Made by a program: the position numbers and the translations under genes. The notes beneath the pieces are model-generated. The model ran no database searches, was not told the DNA's origin, and worked only from the letters and a program-made list of their open reading frames with translations. Shown here in pieces: positions 1 through 12,094 of a stretch of 64,000 nucleotides of DNA (positions within the stretch are counted from its first letter, which is position 1; each line of letters begins with the position of its first letter). Source of the DNA: Mastigias papua (Eukaryota; Cnidaria; Scyphozoa; Rhizostomeae; Mastigiidae); the NCBI GenBank assembly GCA_964019165.1, contig OZ025283.1, positions 2,363,501-2,427,500 on the forward strand, given 5' to 3'.

Positions 1-392
1 CTTGTAGCCTAGCACAGGGAATCTCCCAAGTCAGCAGTCAGCATAGACTTTTTCCATCATATAATACGCACAATTTGCAGTCTAGCTAGGTGCCCCATTG
101 TTGTTCTTTCAGTAGACCTCTGTCAGCAGCAACCTCTTGCTAGTGAACATAACCACACTGTACAAGCTAAGAACATTTGCTCTTGTAGCCACTGTCTCTC
201 CTATACTATCCGCTTTACATTACACCAATAGTTTCTTATTACTGATGACAGTTTACTTACATTCTTGCACCATATTCGATATGACATACCATCGCAATAC
301 ATGATCAATAGGCTATGTACAGGTCGCATTCTTACTACAGCTACAACACTTACAGATAACCTGTATGATGCTCTACACAACCTTTTATTCAC
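1..392. other. No gene recognised
   Basis: No long frame or known motif is clear here. The plus-strand frame from about 230 to 388 could be an eroded upstream part of the helicase that follows, but the similarity is too weak to annotate. Confidence 0.4.
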
Positions 393-905
393 TTGATATT
401 CAGTTGCCTAACAGTAACTAGGAAATCAGCATCGTTTACAAATAGTCTAATAATTGAGAATATTTTTACTGATGATGCATTAGCTCTTGTTGTTGCAGAT
501 GATGAGTCATTACTACGTATACATACAGGACTGAAGCTACTGTTAACACTCAATATGAACAAATCCATTGGCTTTGTCAATAGACAGTTTGTCACAGTCC
601 AGAGCATTTGCAATACTACTATTATGGCTATTCACCCTAATGGACTTATTATAAATATATTTCCCATTACCACTAATGTTGATGACAGATCAAGTACCAC
701 ATACCCATGTCTTCCTGGCTATGCAACAACAATTTCTAAGGTCCATGGTCAAACAGTATCCAGGGTAGTCCTATGGATTGACACAGAGACCACCCCAGAG
801 GGCATGGTATATGTTGCACTGTCAAGAGTGCGATCTCTTACTGATATGCATTTCCGTGTTCCCCAGATACCACACAAATTTACACCTGTAGCAATAAGGC
901 ACTAG
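393..905 (+). pseudogene. Helitron/Pif1-type helicase, C-terminal fragment
   Basis: The frame has no ATG at its upstream edge, so this is a fragment. Its middle (about 540-650) matches the conserved helicase block containing NMNKSIGFVNRQ, and its end (about 715-860) has GYATTISKVHGQTVSRVV followed by VYVALSRVRSL. These are the last motifs of Pif1-family helicases, which form the C-terminal half of Helitron Rep-helicase proteins used in rolling-circle transposition. The Walker A and B motifs and the Rep nuclease domain are absent, so the protein is far short of the usual size and cannot be functional. A cellular Pif1 copy is possible, but the setting in a transposon-dense region favours a Helitron. 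I did not find the Helitron 3' hairpin and CTRR end. Confidence 0.7.
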
Positions 906-1060
906 AGACCAGATAGTATCTATATATTATTCTATGCTGTATATACATAGAAATTGTATCTTCCTACTACTGTAGTTATTGGTGACTACTTCTCACCATA
1001 GATGGCATCTACATCACCAAAGAAACTGAAGGGAGTCGGATATTTTAATCATGTCCCTAA

Positions 1061-2510
1061 AGGCTGATTTCGAAGAAGCGAATTTTTCGCAGCGAAGTCG
1101 CGGTGCAGCAACTGTGCGCATGCTCTGTGACGTTTGGGATTTTGTAGAGAAATCACCGTGAATCTTTGAAGAGATTCATATCTTGGCGCGCAGTTTCGAA
1201 GATGGTGTCTGCTCGAAGTTTGCTAATAGTGAAAAAGAAGCTACTGCTTTTGACATTACAAGAAGTAAAGAGAAAAAGGAGGAAAAACCATTGGGTACGA
1301 AAAGTATACAAAGATCGGCTGGAAAAGGGAGAGTTTCACATGTTGGTAAGGGACTTAAGACTTCACGACCATGACTATTTTGTCTCATGTTTTCACATGT
1401 CACCGTCAACATTTGAGGAGCTTCTGTCGTTTGTTGCACCCATCATTGCAAAAGAAAGCACTGTAATGCGAGATCCAATAGGGCCAAGTGAGAGATTGGC
1501 TCTTACATTGCGGTATTTGGTGAAAGGAGATGCCCAGTGCACAATTGCAGCCAGCTACAGAATAAGCCCCACAACAATAACTAAGGTATTATCAGAGACA
1601 TGCGATGCACTATGGGATTCTCTATTGAAGTTAAACTTTATTGACCCCCCAAGTACAGAAGCCCAATGGAGAGAGATTGCAGCTGAATTTGAAACCAAGT
1701 GGAACTTCCCACATGCACTAGGGGCAATAGATGGGAAACATGTTGTTATGCAAGCCCCACATAACAGTGGATCAGAGTACTTTACTTATAAAAAGACCCA
1801 TAGTATCATTTTGTTGGCCGTGTGTAATGTCAGATACAAATTGGTATTAGTAGATATCGGAGATTCAGGTAGACAGAGTGATGGGAGTGTTTACAATAAT
1901 AGTCATTTAGGACATGCTATTGAACATAATTTATTAAATATTCCAAAACCTGACAAAATAAACCCCGATTCGTTAAAACTATATCCATTTGTTTTTGTGG
2001 CTGATGATGCATTTGGTTTAAAACCTCATATGATGAAGCCTTATCCATATCAGAACCTACCAATAGACCAGAGGATATTCAACTATCGACTTTCGAGAGC
2101 ACGGTGAGTTATTGAAAATACATTTGGTATTGCAACGTCAAGATTCAGGGTATTTCGTAGACCAATTATTGCTAAGACAGAGAAAGTCAAATCAATAACA
2201 AAAGTTGTTGTTGCATTGCACAATTATTTAATGAAGAATCGTATACAGAATAATGAAAATAACAATAATTATTGTCCCACATCGTACGCTGATAGAGATA
2301 CTAGACTTGGATTAACTCTTGGAGATTGGCGTAAGGAACATGGAAATACTGCTGGGTTGCAGCAAATATCGCAAATGGGTTCGAACAATTACTCACGTGA
2401 TGCGAAAGAAGTACGAGATGACGTTAAAAGGTATTTCTGTTCCACAGAAGGATCGCTTGAGTGGCAGTTGTTGAGGGTAACTAGAGACAGAGCTTGAAAC
2501 CAATGTATCA
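1061..2510 (+). mobile_element. Harbinger-1 (PIF/Harbinger DNA transposon), left end only
   Basis: A TAA (1058-1060) precedes AGGCTGATTTCGAAG at 1061, which fits the AG[GC]C start and TWA target duplication shared by the other Harbinger-type elements in this window. A transposase gene follows. I could not find a matching inverted copy downstream, so the right end is missing or too diverged, and 2510 is only the end of recognisable coding sequence. No MADF partner gene was found beside this copy. Confidence 0.6.
1202..2497 (+). pseudogene. Harbinger-1 DDE transposase, one in-frame TGA
   Basis: This DDE_Tnp_4-type transposase cuts and rejoins DNA during transposition. The first ATG that fits the family is at 1202, giving 432 codons in one frame. 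The N-terminus is basic; an HTH-like region with RLALTLRYLVKGD lies near 1490-1580. Two catalytic aspartates are visible: D177 in GAIDGKH and D268 in VADDAFG. A TGA at codon 302 (2105-2107), in what is normally SRARRVIEN, stops translation just before the third catalytic residue, E305 in IENTFG. The rest of the frame (to 2497) is open, so this is a recent lesion. The codon was probably CGA, and CGA to TGA is the expected change at a methylated CpG. There are no introns, unlike Harbinger-2. Confidence 0.85.
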
Positions 2511-5500
2511 CATTCGTGTGAGAAGGATAACGCTGCATCTTAGGTATCTTTCCACAAAAAGTTTTTGCTTACTTATTGAATAGTTAGTAGTTTTTGTTAT
2601 AGCATTTTGAAGAAGTGCAAGTCAAAACTGAAAGCAAGTAACCTCCATGAAACCCTTTTCATAATTAATAGGGTAGTGGTGTAGAGCTAAATCAATAACC
2701 AAACGGGCTCAAGTAGAGGAGCATGGTCAAAATAGGCAAACCATTCTATCACTTCTATTACTCTTGTTTTCAATGCTATTTTTATTGTGAACTGAGCGGC
2801 TACAAAAAGAAGTGAAATAGTAGCCTGTACACTAAACATGTGACCAGAATCTCTTGTTGGAAATTTTTCCATTTCCTTGTTCTCCCATTATGTTGAACAA
2901 ATAACAAAGGGGCTATGGAAGGGATCCTGGAAGGGGGAGGAAAAATAAAGAATGGTTGAAGAGAAGGACTATGGGGGTTCTTCTGAAATACTGGAGTGGA
3001 GATAACACTATTTACATAAATCTAAGAGGGGGGGGGTGAAATTTAATGAAATATATTAGAAGGTCTTCTACCCCCTCTCCACAAGTAATTACTTATTCGT
3101 GAGGAAAAAGGTAAATGGTAGAACAGGAGCCTAATGATTTTTTAAACCGTTGGGGATTTCAGCCTTATGTTCTCATAAACTTTTTTCATTTTTTCATACA
3201 CAAACAATACGCATAGTGTATTTTGCCTTATGTTCTATACTATGTGCAATGGCGGATATGTTATTGTATATTTATGACGTACACAATGACTGCTTTGAAG
3301 TGGTGTGGTATATAGTGTATATGCAATTTCAACTGCAGGACACAAATTTATAATACTTATAAAACTGTAAGGTCCAAGTCAAATTTTGATAACAACGATA
3401 AAATAGGAGTGATTGCAGCAAAAGTGTACATGCAATTTGTAAACGATAATGTCAGAGCCCAGAGTTTTGACATCCTCAAAGATAGCGCCCTTGAGGGATG
3501 TGATGGGATCTCTTGGAAAGTGTCATTGTAAATCAGCTTAAACAATGTAAAAAGCATGGATTAATGGACGATACTATAGATGATATGAAAGTGAGAGCTT
3601 TACTATGAAAAGGCAACTTACCTGATATGAAAAGGATGAAGGTCTGTGAGTGTCATAAACCACCGCCATCTTCTCTATCAACACTTGCAAACAGACAATG
3701 CAGCATGGTTGTAGGCGGATGACAATCATTGAACAACAGGATACCCGTCAACCAGGATTGAGAGATGACAGTTGATAGAAAGCAGACTCTCATGCATGTG
3801 AAGGATAAACCAGAACAATGACAGTGAACAGGGAACTCCCTGGAAAAAGTGTATGTCTCAACTGCGTGTGATACTGATAGACCCTTCGTAGGTAAGGGAG
3901 AATAAGCCAGAAAATGAGAACAGCCTCATATCAGAAATATGCCATAATAGGACAATAGTTTTTTCAATACAACCACAATGATTATAGTGCCGATGCAGGA
4001 ATGTATAAAAGTAAAAAGTTACAAACTAGTCAAACTGTTTAACTTAACATCAATCAGACTTGATGAGAATAATAGTACACACATCATATAGTTATAAGTG
4101 AAAAATAAAATGAGGGTTGTAAAAATAATACTAAAAAGACATTAGTTTGTTTTAGCGGACTACATACATGCTAACGTTGTCATATGAGTTTGTGGGAATT
4201 GAGCAGCCTGCATCATATTTTAGCGTTCAAAATATCTGGCTAGTAGAGGCAAATTGACTGGGCCACACCCTACTGACGAGACAGTTGGAGATTGCTTAGA
4301 GACATCCCTTTTTCGATATGTTTTTAGTAATGTATAATATATGAAAGAAACACTGCACTTCTGTAGGTTATACCATACAGATTGGATAAAATGGGGGTAG
4401 TTTGATTGAAGATGAGGTGACATTATGGCCATGTAAGTTCTGCATAGTAGTAAAGGGTGGAGTGCAAGGAGAGTGTGCATATTCATTAAACTCTATGAAC
4501 TTTGAGGGGAATATGGGGAAAATATGTGGATAGATTGTAAATGAATGAAAAACCTTTGGGTGAAAACTTTGTGTGAAAGTATGTTAAAAGGCCTCTTGTC
4601 TACCAATGAAATACTACTTTACTATGTGTTATATGAACTGTTTGTGGTGTGTCCTTCAGGTCCTTTTTGGCTTTTTCACCTTTTGTGTTCTTGTTACCTG
4701 TGTCTGACTTCCTTGGGCACTTTGTCCTAGTCTTCTTTATTGACATGTGTAATGTCTATGCTGATCTGCAATGACAGAAGACCTAGTAGTATGGGTAATT
4801 GTGGTGTGATAATTAGGTATGTGGGGCACAAAAGGTTGTAGCTTGGTGAAGAGATAATAGCCAAATAGAAGAGCGTAAGAGTGAAAAAGATAGTATTTGG
4901 TCCCCTTTCTCATCTGTTAATAAGAACCTTGTGTTCTTGTTGAAGTGGAGTGCCTTGGCAACCTTCCACTTTGAGGCTTTCATAGATGTGCCGCTTGGAC
5001 ACCATACCTCCTAGGATAGAAGAGAGCTGAAATTAGTGTGGTATAAACACTGGTTGTAAAGCAATACAGTGGATATGAATAGAATTAATGAAACTTGGTG
5101 AGATGTTAGAATACTTTGATAATAAATGTACACTCAATGTCAAGAAATGAGATCATTTGAAGTGCAAGCTTGAAGTGTAAGATTGGGTATTCTTGTAAAA
5201 GAGTGTGTAATGTCAGAAGCAGCATCACTGTACCTTGAAGAATGGGCTAGATTTGTACACAGAGAGGTGAGGGTCAGATAATATTTGTAAAAGGTGGATT
5301 GTATATGTTTTGCTGATGGTATCCACTAAATGTCATGAAGTAAAAGAGTAAATCTAGGTAAGACATGGAACTGAATAATAAGGGTAAGTTCCTGTTTGAA
5401 AATGTGGTAGGAGAGGGGAGTGAGGGGAGACGTGGATGTATGAAGGTGTTCAGTTGAATGAGGTCAGTAGTCAGTGCTTATAGTCGTAAATACTTGAAAC

Positions 5501-6454
5501 ATGGTTGAAAAGCTGATAAATAGGGAAGTCTTATTAACTGGTCAACTAACTTACTTATAGCTAAAAATAACACTCAAAATGTGAATGGAATAGCATGGTA
5601 CCTTTGCGAAAATGCAAAGCGAAAAATGCGATGTCTGAGATATAATTGACATTGGCCCTTGCCTCCTCAACTGACTACAATTAATAAGCTGGGTCTCAAT
5701 ACTGTCTATAGGGTGGGATAAACCTGAAAAATTAATATGTGTCCCTCTCTTTTGTTAAGCACCTCAGAGTAATGTGCAAAGAGTCCATTGTGTACAAATG
5801 TAAGATAGTGGCTATAGATGTGGACAAATGATGCATAGTACCATTATCTTCTCTCGGAAGTGGATGCTATACGTCTTCTCATCCATGGTTTGCTACCGTC
5901 GTGTTGAGAATGAAAATAAGGTGTGATGGTAATATGAATAGTCGCCTAAGGGTCATGATATGCATGTTCCACCGTAAGGGCCTATGTCTACTTCATCCAG
6001 ATGTTGGATGCTGGATGGGAAAGTGGTGTCAGTAGAGAATAATACTGTTACAGGGAAAATCCAAAAGTAAGTGGAAATGGAGTGCTCAATGTGATTGATA
6101 ATGAATTGGTATGTCGTTGAATGGTATCCTGCGATATATTATCTGTCTGATAGAATAAAGTATGAATAAGTGAATACTTGTAGATGATGTGTAGTTGAGG
6201 TCTAAAGGCATGGGAACATGGTGAGAAATGTGTCAAATAGTGTCACTAAGCAACACAGTAGTGCAATGTGTCATAGGGGTACTTGTGATGCGAGACATTA
6301 ACATAGAAGAAATAGGGCATGATATGGGATGAAAGAACTACAGCTCCTTAAAACAACAGTAGTGTTTCATGCTTGGTAGAAAATTGGCTGAGGACGTGTT
6401 GTTGCCTTCCTTGCATAAGGACTTACAGTGTGGCATTCACTGAATAGTGCTATA
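2511..6454. other. Non-coding stretch, no gene recognised
   Basis: About 3.9 kb of AT-rich sequence with only short frames lacking recognisable motifs. It has a G9 run near 3029-3037. Short phrases such as GGATGGGAAA-GTGGTGT near 6010 recur in altered form near 13236, suggesting very old dispersed repeat remnants, but I could not define a unit or ends. Confidence 0.4.
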
Positions 6455-8820
6455 GACTAGCTCTAGATCGATATTCATTATACAAAGCTAACCACCCACA
6501 AAATGTAAAAAGAGGTGGAGTTGGACTATATGCTAAAGATTCCCTTCCTTGAATACAGCATTTAGATTTAGTAACTCTCCCGGAATGTATCGTGAGTGAG
6601 ATACAAAAGGATAAGAACAACTACTTCTATGCAGTTATTTACAGAAGTCTAAGTCAAGACCAAACTGAATTTGATCAGTTCTCAATGAATTTTGAACTGA
6701 TGCTTTCCAAAATGAAAGATGACAATCCATTCTGTATTATCATCAGTGACAATTTCAATTGTCGTTCAACATACTGGTGGCAAAATGACAATGAAAGTAA
6801 TGAGGGCAGACTATTTGAATCAATAACGTCTGACTTAGGCCTTTATCAGTCACAGCTGTTACGCCGCGGTAATGGATTCTTGAGACTGAGGCCTAGGCCT
6901 ATTTACGTACCTTACTGTAAAAGCGCGGCTATATTTTGGAAAATACACGAGATATTGACGCGCTTTGGCTTTTTTTGAATTCTCCAGTATTTGATTATCC
7001 AAAATGCTTTCAATTTCGGCATGAAATCATATTATGGCCGTAGAAATAAATTTTTTTCTTCGAGTTTTCCGTACCGCGCATCACGGGACAACAGAATATC
7101 GCAAGGAGGTTTGCTGGAAAACGGTATGTATTTCGATCACATCCACTTACAACGATTGAATTCTGTATAACAAGACACTGTAGTTAACAATTTAGCACAT
7201 TTTACGCCTTCTACCACCTTTTTAGATATTTATTGAAGGTATTCTCTAAGAAACTTGTAGCACAGTAGAACTTGTGTATCAATTGTATAGAACAGTGCAT
7301 CTCACTTATTTATAGCAAAGCCCCTCTTAAAAAAATTAAATAAATTATTTCTAAATGTCTTACTCGTTTTCGAAAAGCTAAGTGAAATTTATACCCTAAC
7401 AGACTCAGGTGATGATGAAGGTGCCAAAGCCATAACAATTTCAAAAGTCTGTATATAGTAAAGTAAAGGGTGAAGAAAGTTCTAGAATAAGTCTGTTTGT
7501 TATTAATTCACCAATCTGGAGCATATTTATTGTTGCTACGTCTTCTAAGCAATTGTTACTAAGACCTACCTTCGACATATATTCATATATATACACATAT
7601 TTATTTATTTATTTATACTTCTGCCATGTCTATTGGCCAAAGAGAATGTGAGCTGCCGCGCAGAGGCAGCGATATCGCCTCCGCTGCCCGCTGTTTGGGT
7701 ACTAGTGGGTCTCATAAAAGTCATTGGCGCTTCCGTAAATTACTGCTCTGAGCCTTAAAAGCTATATAATTATGACCACCCAGGTTAGGCCGTGGTTTTT
7801 AGCATGGTGTCCTACTATGCAGCAAAACCGGTCCTATTCAAAACTTGCGCTAAAGTACAAAAAGTTGAATTTGAGTCACTTTGCAAGTTTTCCTAATAAG
7901 GACACCACACTCATTTTTTAGCCTCGTTATTAAGCTATTTCATGCAAAAAACATGAAGTAAATATCATCAACGGCTTGGAAGCGCCGATCAAAAAAGTAA
8001 CTAGCACTTTAGGCCAAAATCGCATTCTCGCCCGAAAATCGTGAAAACGGCCTTTGCATCGGGATTTTTTCCAGCGATTGAGAATACTCTGTGGAAAAAC
8101 TAATTAACAGCTTCCATCAATGAAAGATTGCTCTTTATAGGTAAACTTATTTCAACTTTGTGTGATTTTCTTGTGATTTATAACAATTTTCTAAAAACAC
8201 CGACTTTTACTAATTTGCCTCGTTGCGGTCTGTTGTCATGAAAAGTTCAGAAGAATCCAGTACCGCGCATACAATACTGTGTAACAGCTGTGCAGTTAAT
8301 CTCTGAACCAACTCATGTTATGGGTGATTCTGAATCTTGCCTTGATCTACTTTGTACTGATCAATCCAATCTTATTATCAAAGGTGGTTTTCATCCAACG
8401 TAACACAATCAATGTCATCACCATATTGTTTATGGTAAGCTCTCTGTTTCAAACATGGTACCCCCTTCATATACCCGCAGGATATGGCAGATTTTATTAA
8501 CATAATGAAGAGCATAGATATGTTCACTTGGCACAAACACCTTGGAAGAATTGCTTGTCCAAATGAACAGGTGAAGCTGCTCAGTGAAGTACTGCTTAAC
8601 ATCTATTCAAACCTCATCCCCAACCAGGTTAAAACAATCAAACCTTGCCAAGCACCATGGATAACACCGGCAGTCAAACATTTTCTAAGGAAGAAGAACC
8701 ATGCTTATGCAAATGTCATGAAAAGTGGTCAATCAGACAATAAGCATGAGGGGCTTCAATAGATGATTTCTGACGGTGCCAAGTTGATCAAGGATGCCAG
8801 AAAGAATTACCTACCTTTGA
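6455..8820 (+). pseudogene. LINE-A: APE endonuclease region of a CR1/L2-like LINE, split by an insertion
   Basis: The coding relic occupies 6455-6850 and 8293-8820. The first part contains SLYKANHPQNVKRGGVGLYA and then a GDFN-like block with DNFNCRSTYWW (about 6750-6780), the endonuclease signature of this LINE group. The second part resumes with LISEPTHVMGDSESCLDLL and continues through the linker before the reverse transcriptase. Removing 6851-8296 rejoins the frame as LGLYQ-LISEPTH, with the 4-bp CAGT duplication restored once. A stop near 8402 and frame changes show that it is dead, and the reverse transcriptase is missing after about 8820. LINE-C at 53.6-57.1 kb is a relative with the same endonuclease phrase. 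Confidence 0.75.
6851..8292. mobile_element. Non-autonomous DNA transposon with CAGT target duplication
   Basis: The element starts CACAGCTGTTACGCC at 6851 and ends with the inverted GTAACAGCTGTG at 8292, a 12-bp perfect inverted repeat with further imperfect similarity inside (GCGGTA-TGGATTC on both sides). CAGT is present at 6847-6850 and 8293-8296. Excision restores the LINE-A reading frame. No transposase is encoded in its 1,442 bp. A 4-bp duplication with CAC-starting ends resembles Chapaev/CACTA-type elements, but the family cannot be fixed from this. It contains a TTTA-rich microsatellite near 7596-7618. Confidence 0.8.
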
Positions 8821-8972
8821 ATGTAATTAGGTAGACCTGGTTTTTTACATCTGTATTCTTACTTTTATTGGATTCATTTTTAACTGTACTATTTAGGAAT
8901 TAGCATTAAAGCATAGGGCACAGGACACACATTAATAACAGCAGTTTTAACTCGTTGAAGTGTATATCATGT

Positions 8973-9020
8973 ATAAAAATTGGTCTTATTATTATTATTA
9001 CTATTATTATTATATTATTA
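8973..9020. repeat. (ATT)n microsatellite
   Basis: A run of TTATTATTATT units with a few interruptions. It lies between the LINE-A relic and the next reverse transcriptase relic, and may be a retrotransposon tail. Confidence 0.7.
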
Positions 9021-9029
9021 ATAGTAAGT

Positions 9030-10650
9030 CGAAGGATCAAAGCTTCCGTGTCTCCTTGCCCTCTTGATAAAATCTCAATTATTCCATACAAAAGATGTGC
9101 TTACCTCAGGTCTTTTATCACTGACATTATACGGGTTGTCTGGCCATCTGGTGAGGTTCCACAGGAATGGAAAAGTGCATGCACTATACTGATTCACAAA
9201 AAAGGGGACACTTTGGAACCATCCAACTTTAGGCCAATAACACGAGAGTGTTCCTTTGAAAATTCTCACATCATGCATCAGGGACTCTATGTTTACCTTC
9301 CTCTCTCAAAACGGTTATATTGAGCACCGCATTCAAAAAGGATTTCTTCCCAAACTATCAGGTACTTTCAAGCACACTGCACAAATGGCCAATATCATCA
9401 ATAAAACTAGAATTAAACAAAGATCTCTTATCATTACCCTACCTGATCTCAAAAATGCCTTTGGTGAAGTTCATCATAATCTGATCCCTGCTGTCTTGTC
9501 ATACCATAACATTCTGAATGAAATACAACACCTGATTTCCAGCCTTTATTCTAATTTTCACACTTCTATTGTAACTGAGAGCTACCAGACGCCGTTCCTT
9601 AAGGTAGGTCGGGGTGTCCTTCAAGGGGACTGCCTTAGCCCATTGACTTTCAATCTTTGTTTTAACACATTCATCCACTATATGTCTCATCAAAAATTCA
9701 AACAGTTTGGTTATTCTCTCGACTCCCTTTTTCCTGTTCACTGGTTTCAATTTGCAGACAATGCCGCCATCATCACTAGTCTTGAAAATGAAAATCAGTT
9801 GCTTTTAAACCACTTTTCTCGCTGGTGTACATGGGCAGGAATGATACTAAGGGTAGATAAGTGCTCAACATTTGGTATAAGGAAAGCTTCAACCTCCTCT
9901 ATACAATTTCTTCCGAAGCTCACCATAAACAATTCAGTTGTTCCTCCAGTTCAAATTGATAGTTCATTTAGATATCTAGGCAGGTACTTCACCTTTACTA
10001 TGAATAATCACCAACATATGTCTGATCTTCTGGATACTACAAATACTCTGATGAGCAAACTCAATGATTTATCTTGTCATCCAAAGAACAAGTTGCTCCT
10101 TTACCATCGCCTTCTATTATCGAAAATTTCTTGGAACCTAACCATTGCCGATATAAGTAAAACTTGGATCATTGAAAACCTTGACAGCATTGCTTCAAAA
10201 TATATTAGACAATGGCTTGAGCTCCCCATTTGTGCCACTTTAAGCAGCCTAATAAGTAAGAGATCTAAATTCAGAATAAATTGAAGTCTTCACCTAACAA
10301 TGACATCACACATCTCTGGGAGGAAACCAGCCATCATACCAATATACAGTATGATCAGTATAATCGATAACACAACAAACAACCTCATACAGGAAAAATA
10401 CGAACAAACTTTGGAAGTTAGGAAAAAACAACTTCAGTATGTTACTGGTTGATATTTTACCACGCCTTTCTTTATTTTCCTCAAAATAAAACTGGGACTT
10501 CACATCATGTAAAAACAACCCAAATTCAAAGCTTCCCGAAAGTTACCCCATGTCAGGTAACAAAGCAGTAGAAGTATGCGAGATACACCATAATATACCA
10601 CAAAATACAACATGAAATACCTTCTATATGGTTTATCACAACATACCGGC
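9030..10650 (+). pseudogene. LINE reverse transcriptase relic, R2/NeSL-like
   Basis: The relic runs from SVSPCPLDKISIIPYKRC (about 9045) through the RT palm to a decaying C-terminus. Visible motifs are EWKSACTILIHKKGD, DLKNAFGEVHHN, GRGVLQGDCLSPLTFN, and FADN at 9751-9762 where the catalytic FADD is expected. A frameshift lies near 9245-9256 and another near 10284; coding similarity (for example NLIQEKYEQTLEVRKKQ at about 10382) continues beyond it. The SKISWNLTIADISKTWI and WLELP phrases resemble the C-terminal part of R2/NeSL-type LINEs, so I place it there tentatively. No upstream endonuclease or zinc fingers are present. The changed second aspartate means the RT would be inactive even without the frame breaks. 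Confidence 0.7.
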
Positions 10651-12094
10651 AAAAGCACTATGGTTTAGCAGAGAGAATTGAATGGCTTGAGAAGATCTGT
10701 CATGGTGATATCACCCTTGAAATGTAGGATACCTTAGCAACTGAAATCAAGCAAAAACAGCAGTAAACTGGAAGCAGAATGACAAAATTCTCCTCCACTT
10801 CACACGGGAACTATATGGTAGTAATGGCTCGCAACAGTAGAATACAGATGAAATGGACAAAGGAAATACAGGAAATCTTAAATCAACCCATTTCAGGAAA
10901 GTAGAGCAGGCTTACCAGGAAGAACAGCAAGCAAAGTCTCCTCGTGATAACACATAGAGCTACTTCGTCCTGCAGGACTGCTTGCAAAACTGACAGCACA
11001 TTGTCCAGCAGGGAGGAGCAATAGTATTGCTCTGAATGGCGATGGCAAGAAAGGTGAATAACTCGGCAAAAAAAAATGATAAAACTCAGATCTCTTCCTA
11101 TGTAAGTAGCAGACCCAAATGGCTACCCTTGACGGAAATCTGGGGGCCATGAGACGAATATCCTGGGAGGAGATCATGTGCGCGTAATCAGGTCACGTGG
11201 TACAATGTAGAGCAATCTGATTGATTTGACATAAAGTATCATATAGGCATCCTAGTATATAGTGGACAAAAATACTGCTATATCAGAGAATCTGGGGTGG
11301 TAATGTAATCGATTTCATTGGGGAAGGGTTCCAACATAAACAATGTGTAATTGCAACTACAAATAATAGTGATTTTCAAATATGGGATATGTATGAAGAC
11401 CATTTGTTTCCTTTCAAAGTAGGAAAGCTAAGGTAAGGTGGGCCAGTGCTGTTCAGGACTAGCCAAGTGTCAATAGTCAAGGGCAAGTAGCCAAGTGGAA
11501 AGACATGGTTTTCTCCGATGAGTGCAGATTTGGACGTAAAAGTGACTGTAAACGCGTAACTCAAGTGGTTGGTCAAAGAAACTGTAGACAGTTTTCATAC
11601 ATCAGAACATGGTCCCTGTCTGCCATTTTGAAAATCACTAGGAGGTGCAATATGTTTGCTCACCAAGTGTGCTTATTTTTGGTACTATTGAGTGCTTTTA
11701 AGGGAGGGCATAATAGAGAGGGGGGCTTAATAAATAGTTGCTCCTAAAAGGGGGAGTATTGGAGAGGGGGGTTTAATAAACAGTATCCTGTGATATAAAG
11801 TGGTGTCCCCAGTGTGCATGCAGTATGACAAAACTGTAAAGTAATAAAAGGGAATATCTAAATCATGTGGGTGATGTACGTTGGATAGTTGATGGGAACT
11901 GGGTGTACATTGGGAAGAATGATGTGACATGCCATATCTGAGATGTGGAGTACTGATTGTCATTGCTAATGGGTAGATATGTGGATGTACAGTATCCTGG
12001 TATATGTGAGCATATATTGGTTGTCTGATAGTATGAATAAGAGATGTACAGATGGTGGTGACTTGTACAGAGGGCTTAACATAAATGACAATAA
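10651..12094. other. Non-coding stretch, no gene recognised
   Basis: No supported gene. A short direct duplication is visible at 11716-11782, where a GAGAGGGGGG-CTTAATAAA-AGT block occurs twice about 46 bp apart. Confidence 0.4.

Noticed and set aside
2105..2107. TGA read as an amino acid (altered code or selenocysteine) in the Harbinger transposases
   Set aside because: TGA, TAA and TAG all interrupt elements in this window and intact frames end at all of them. Isolated mutations explain the pattern.
3029..3037. G-run (and the G12 run near 33245) as possible G-quadruplex or regulatory elements
   Set aside because: Single homopolymer runs without the needed spacing of G-tracts.
10893..11177. 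94-residue minus-strand open frame
   Set aside because: Low-complexity composition, no motif and no neighbour of similar type. Consistent with chance.
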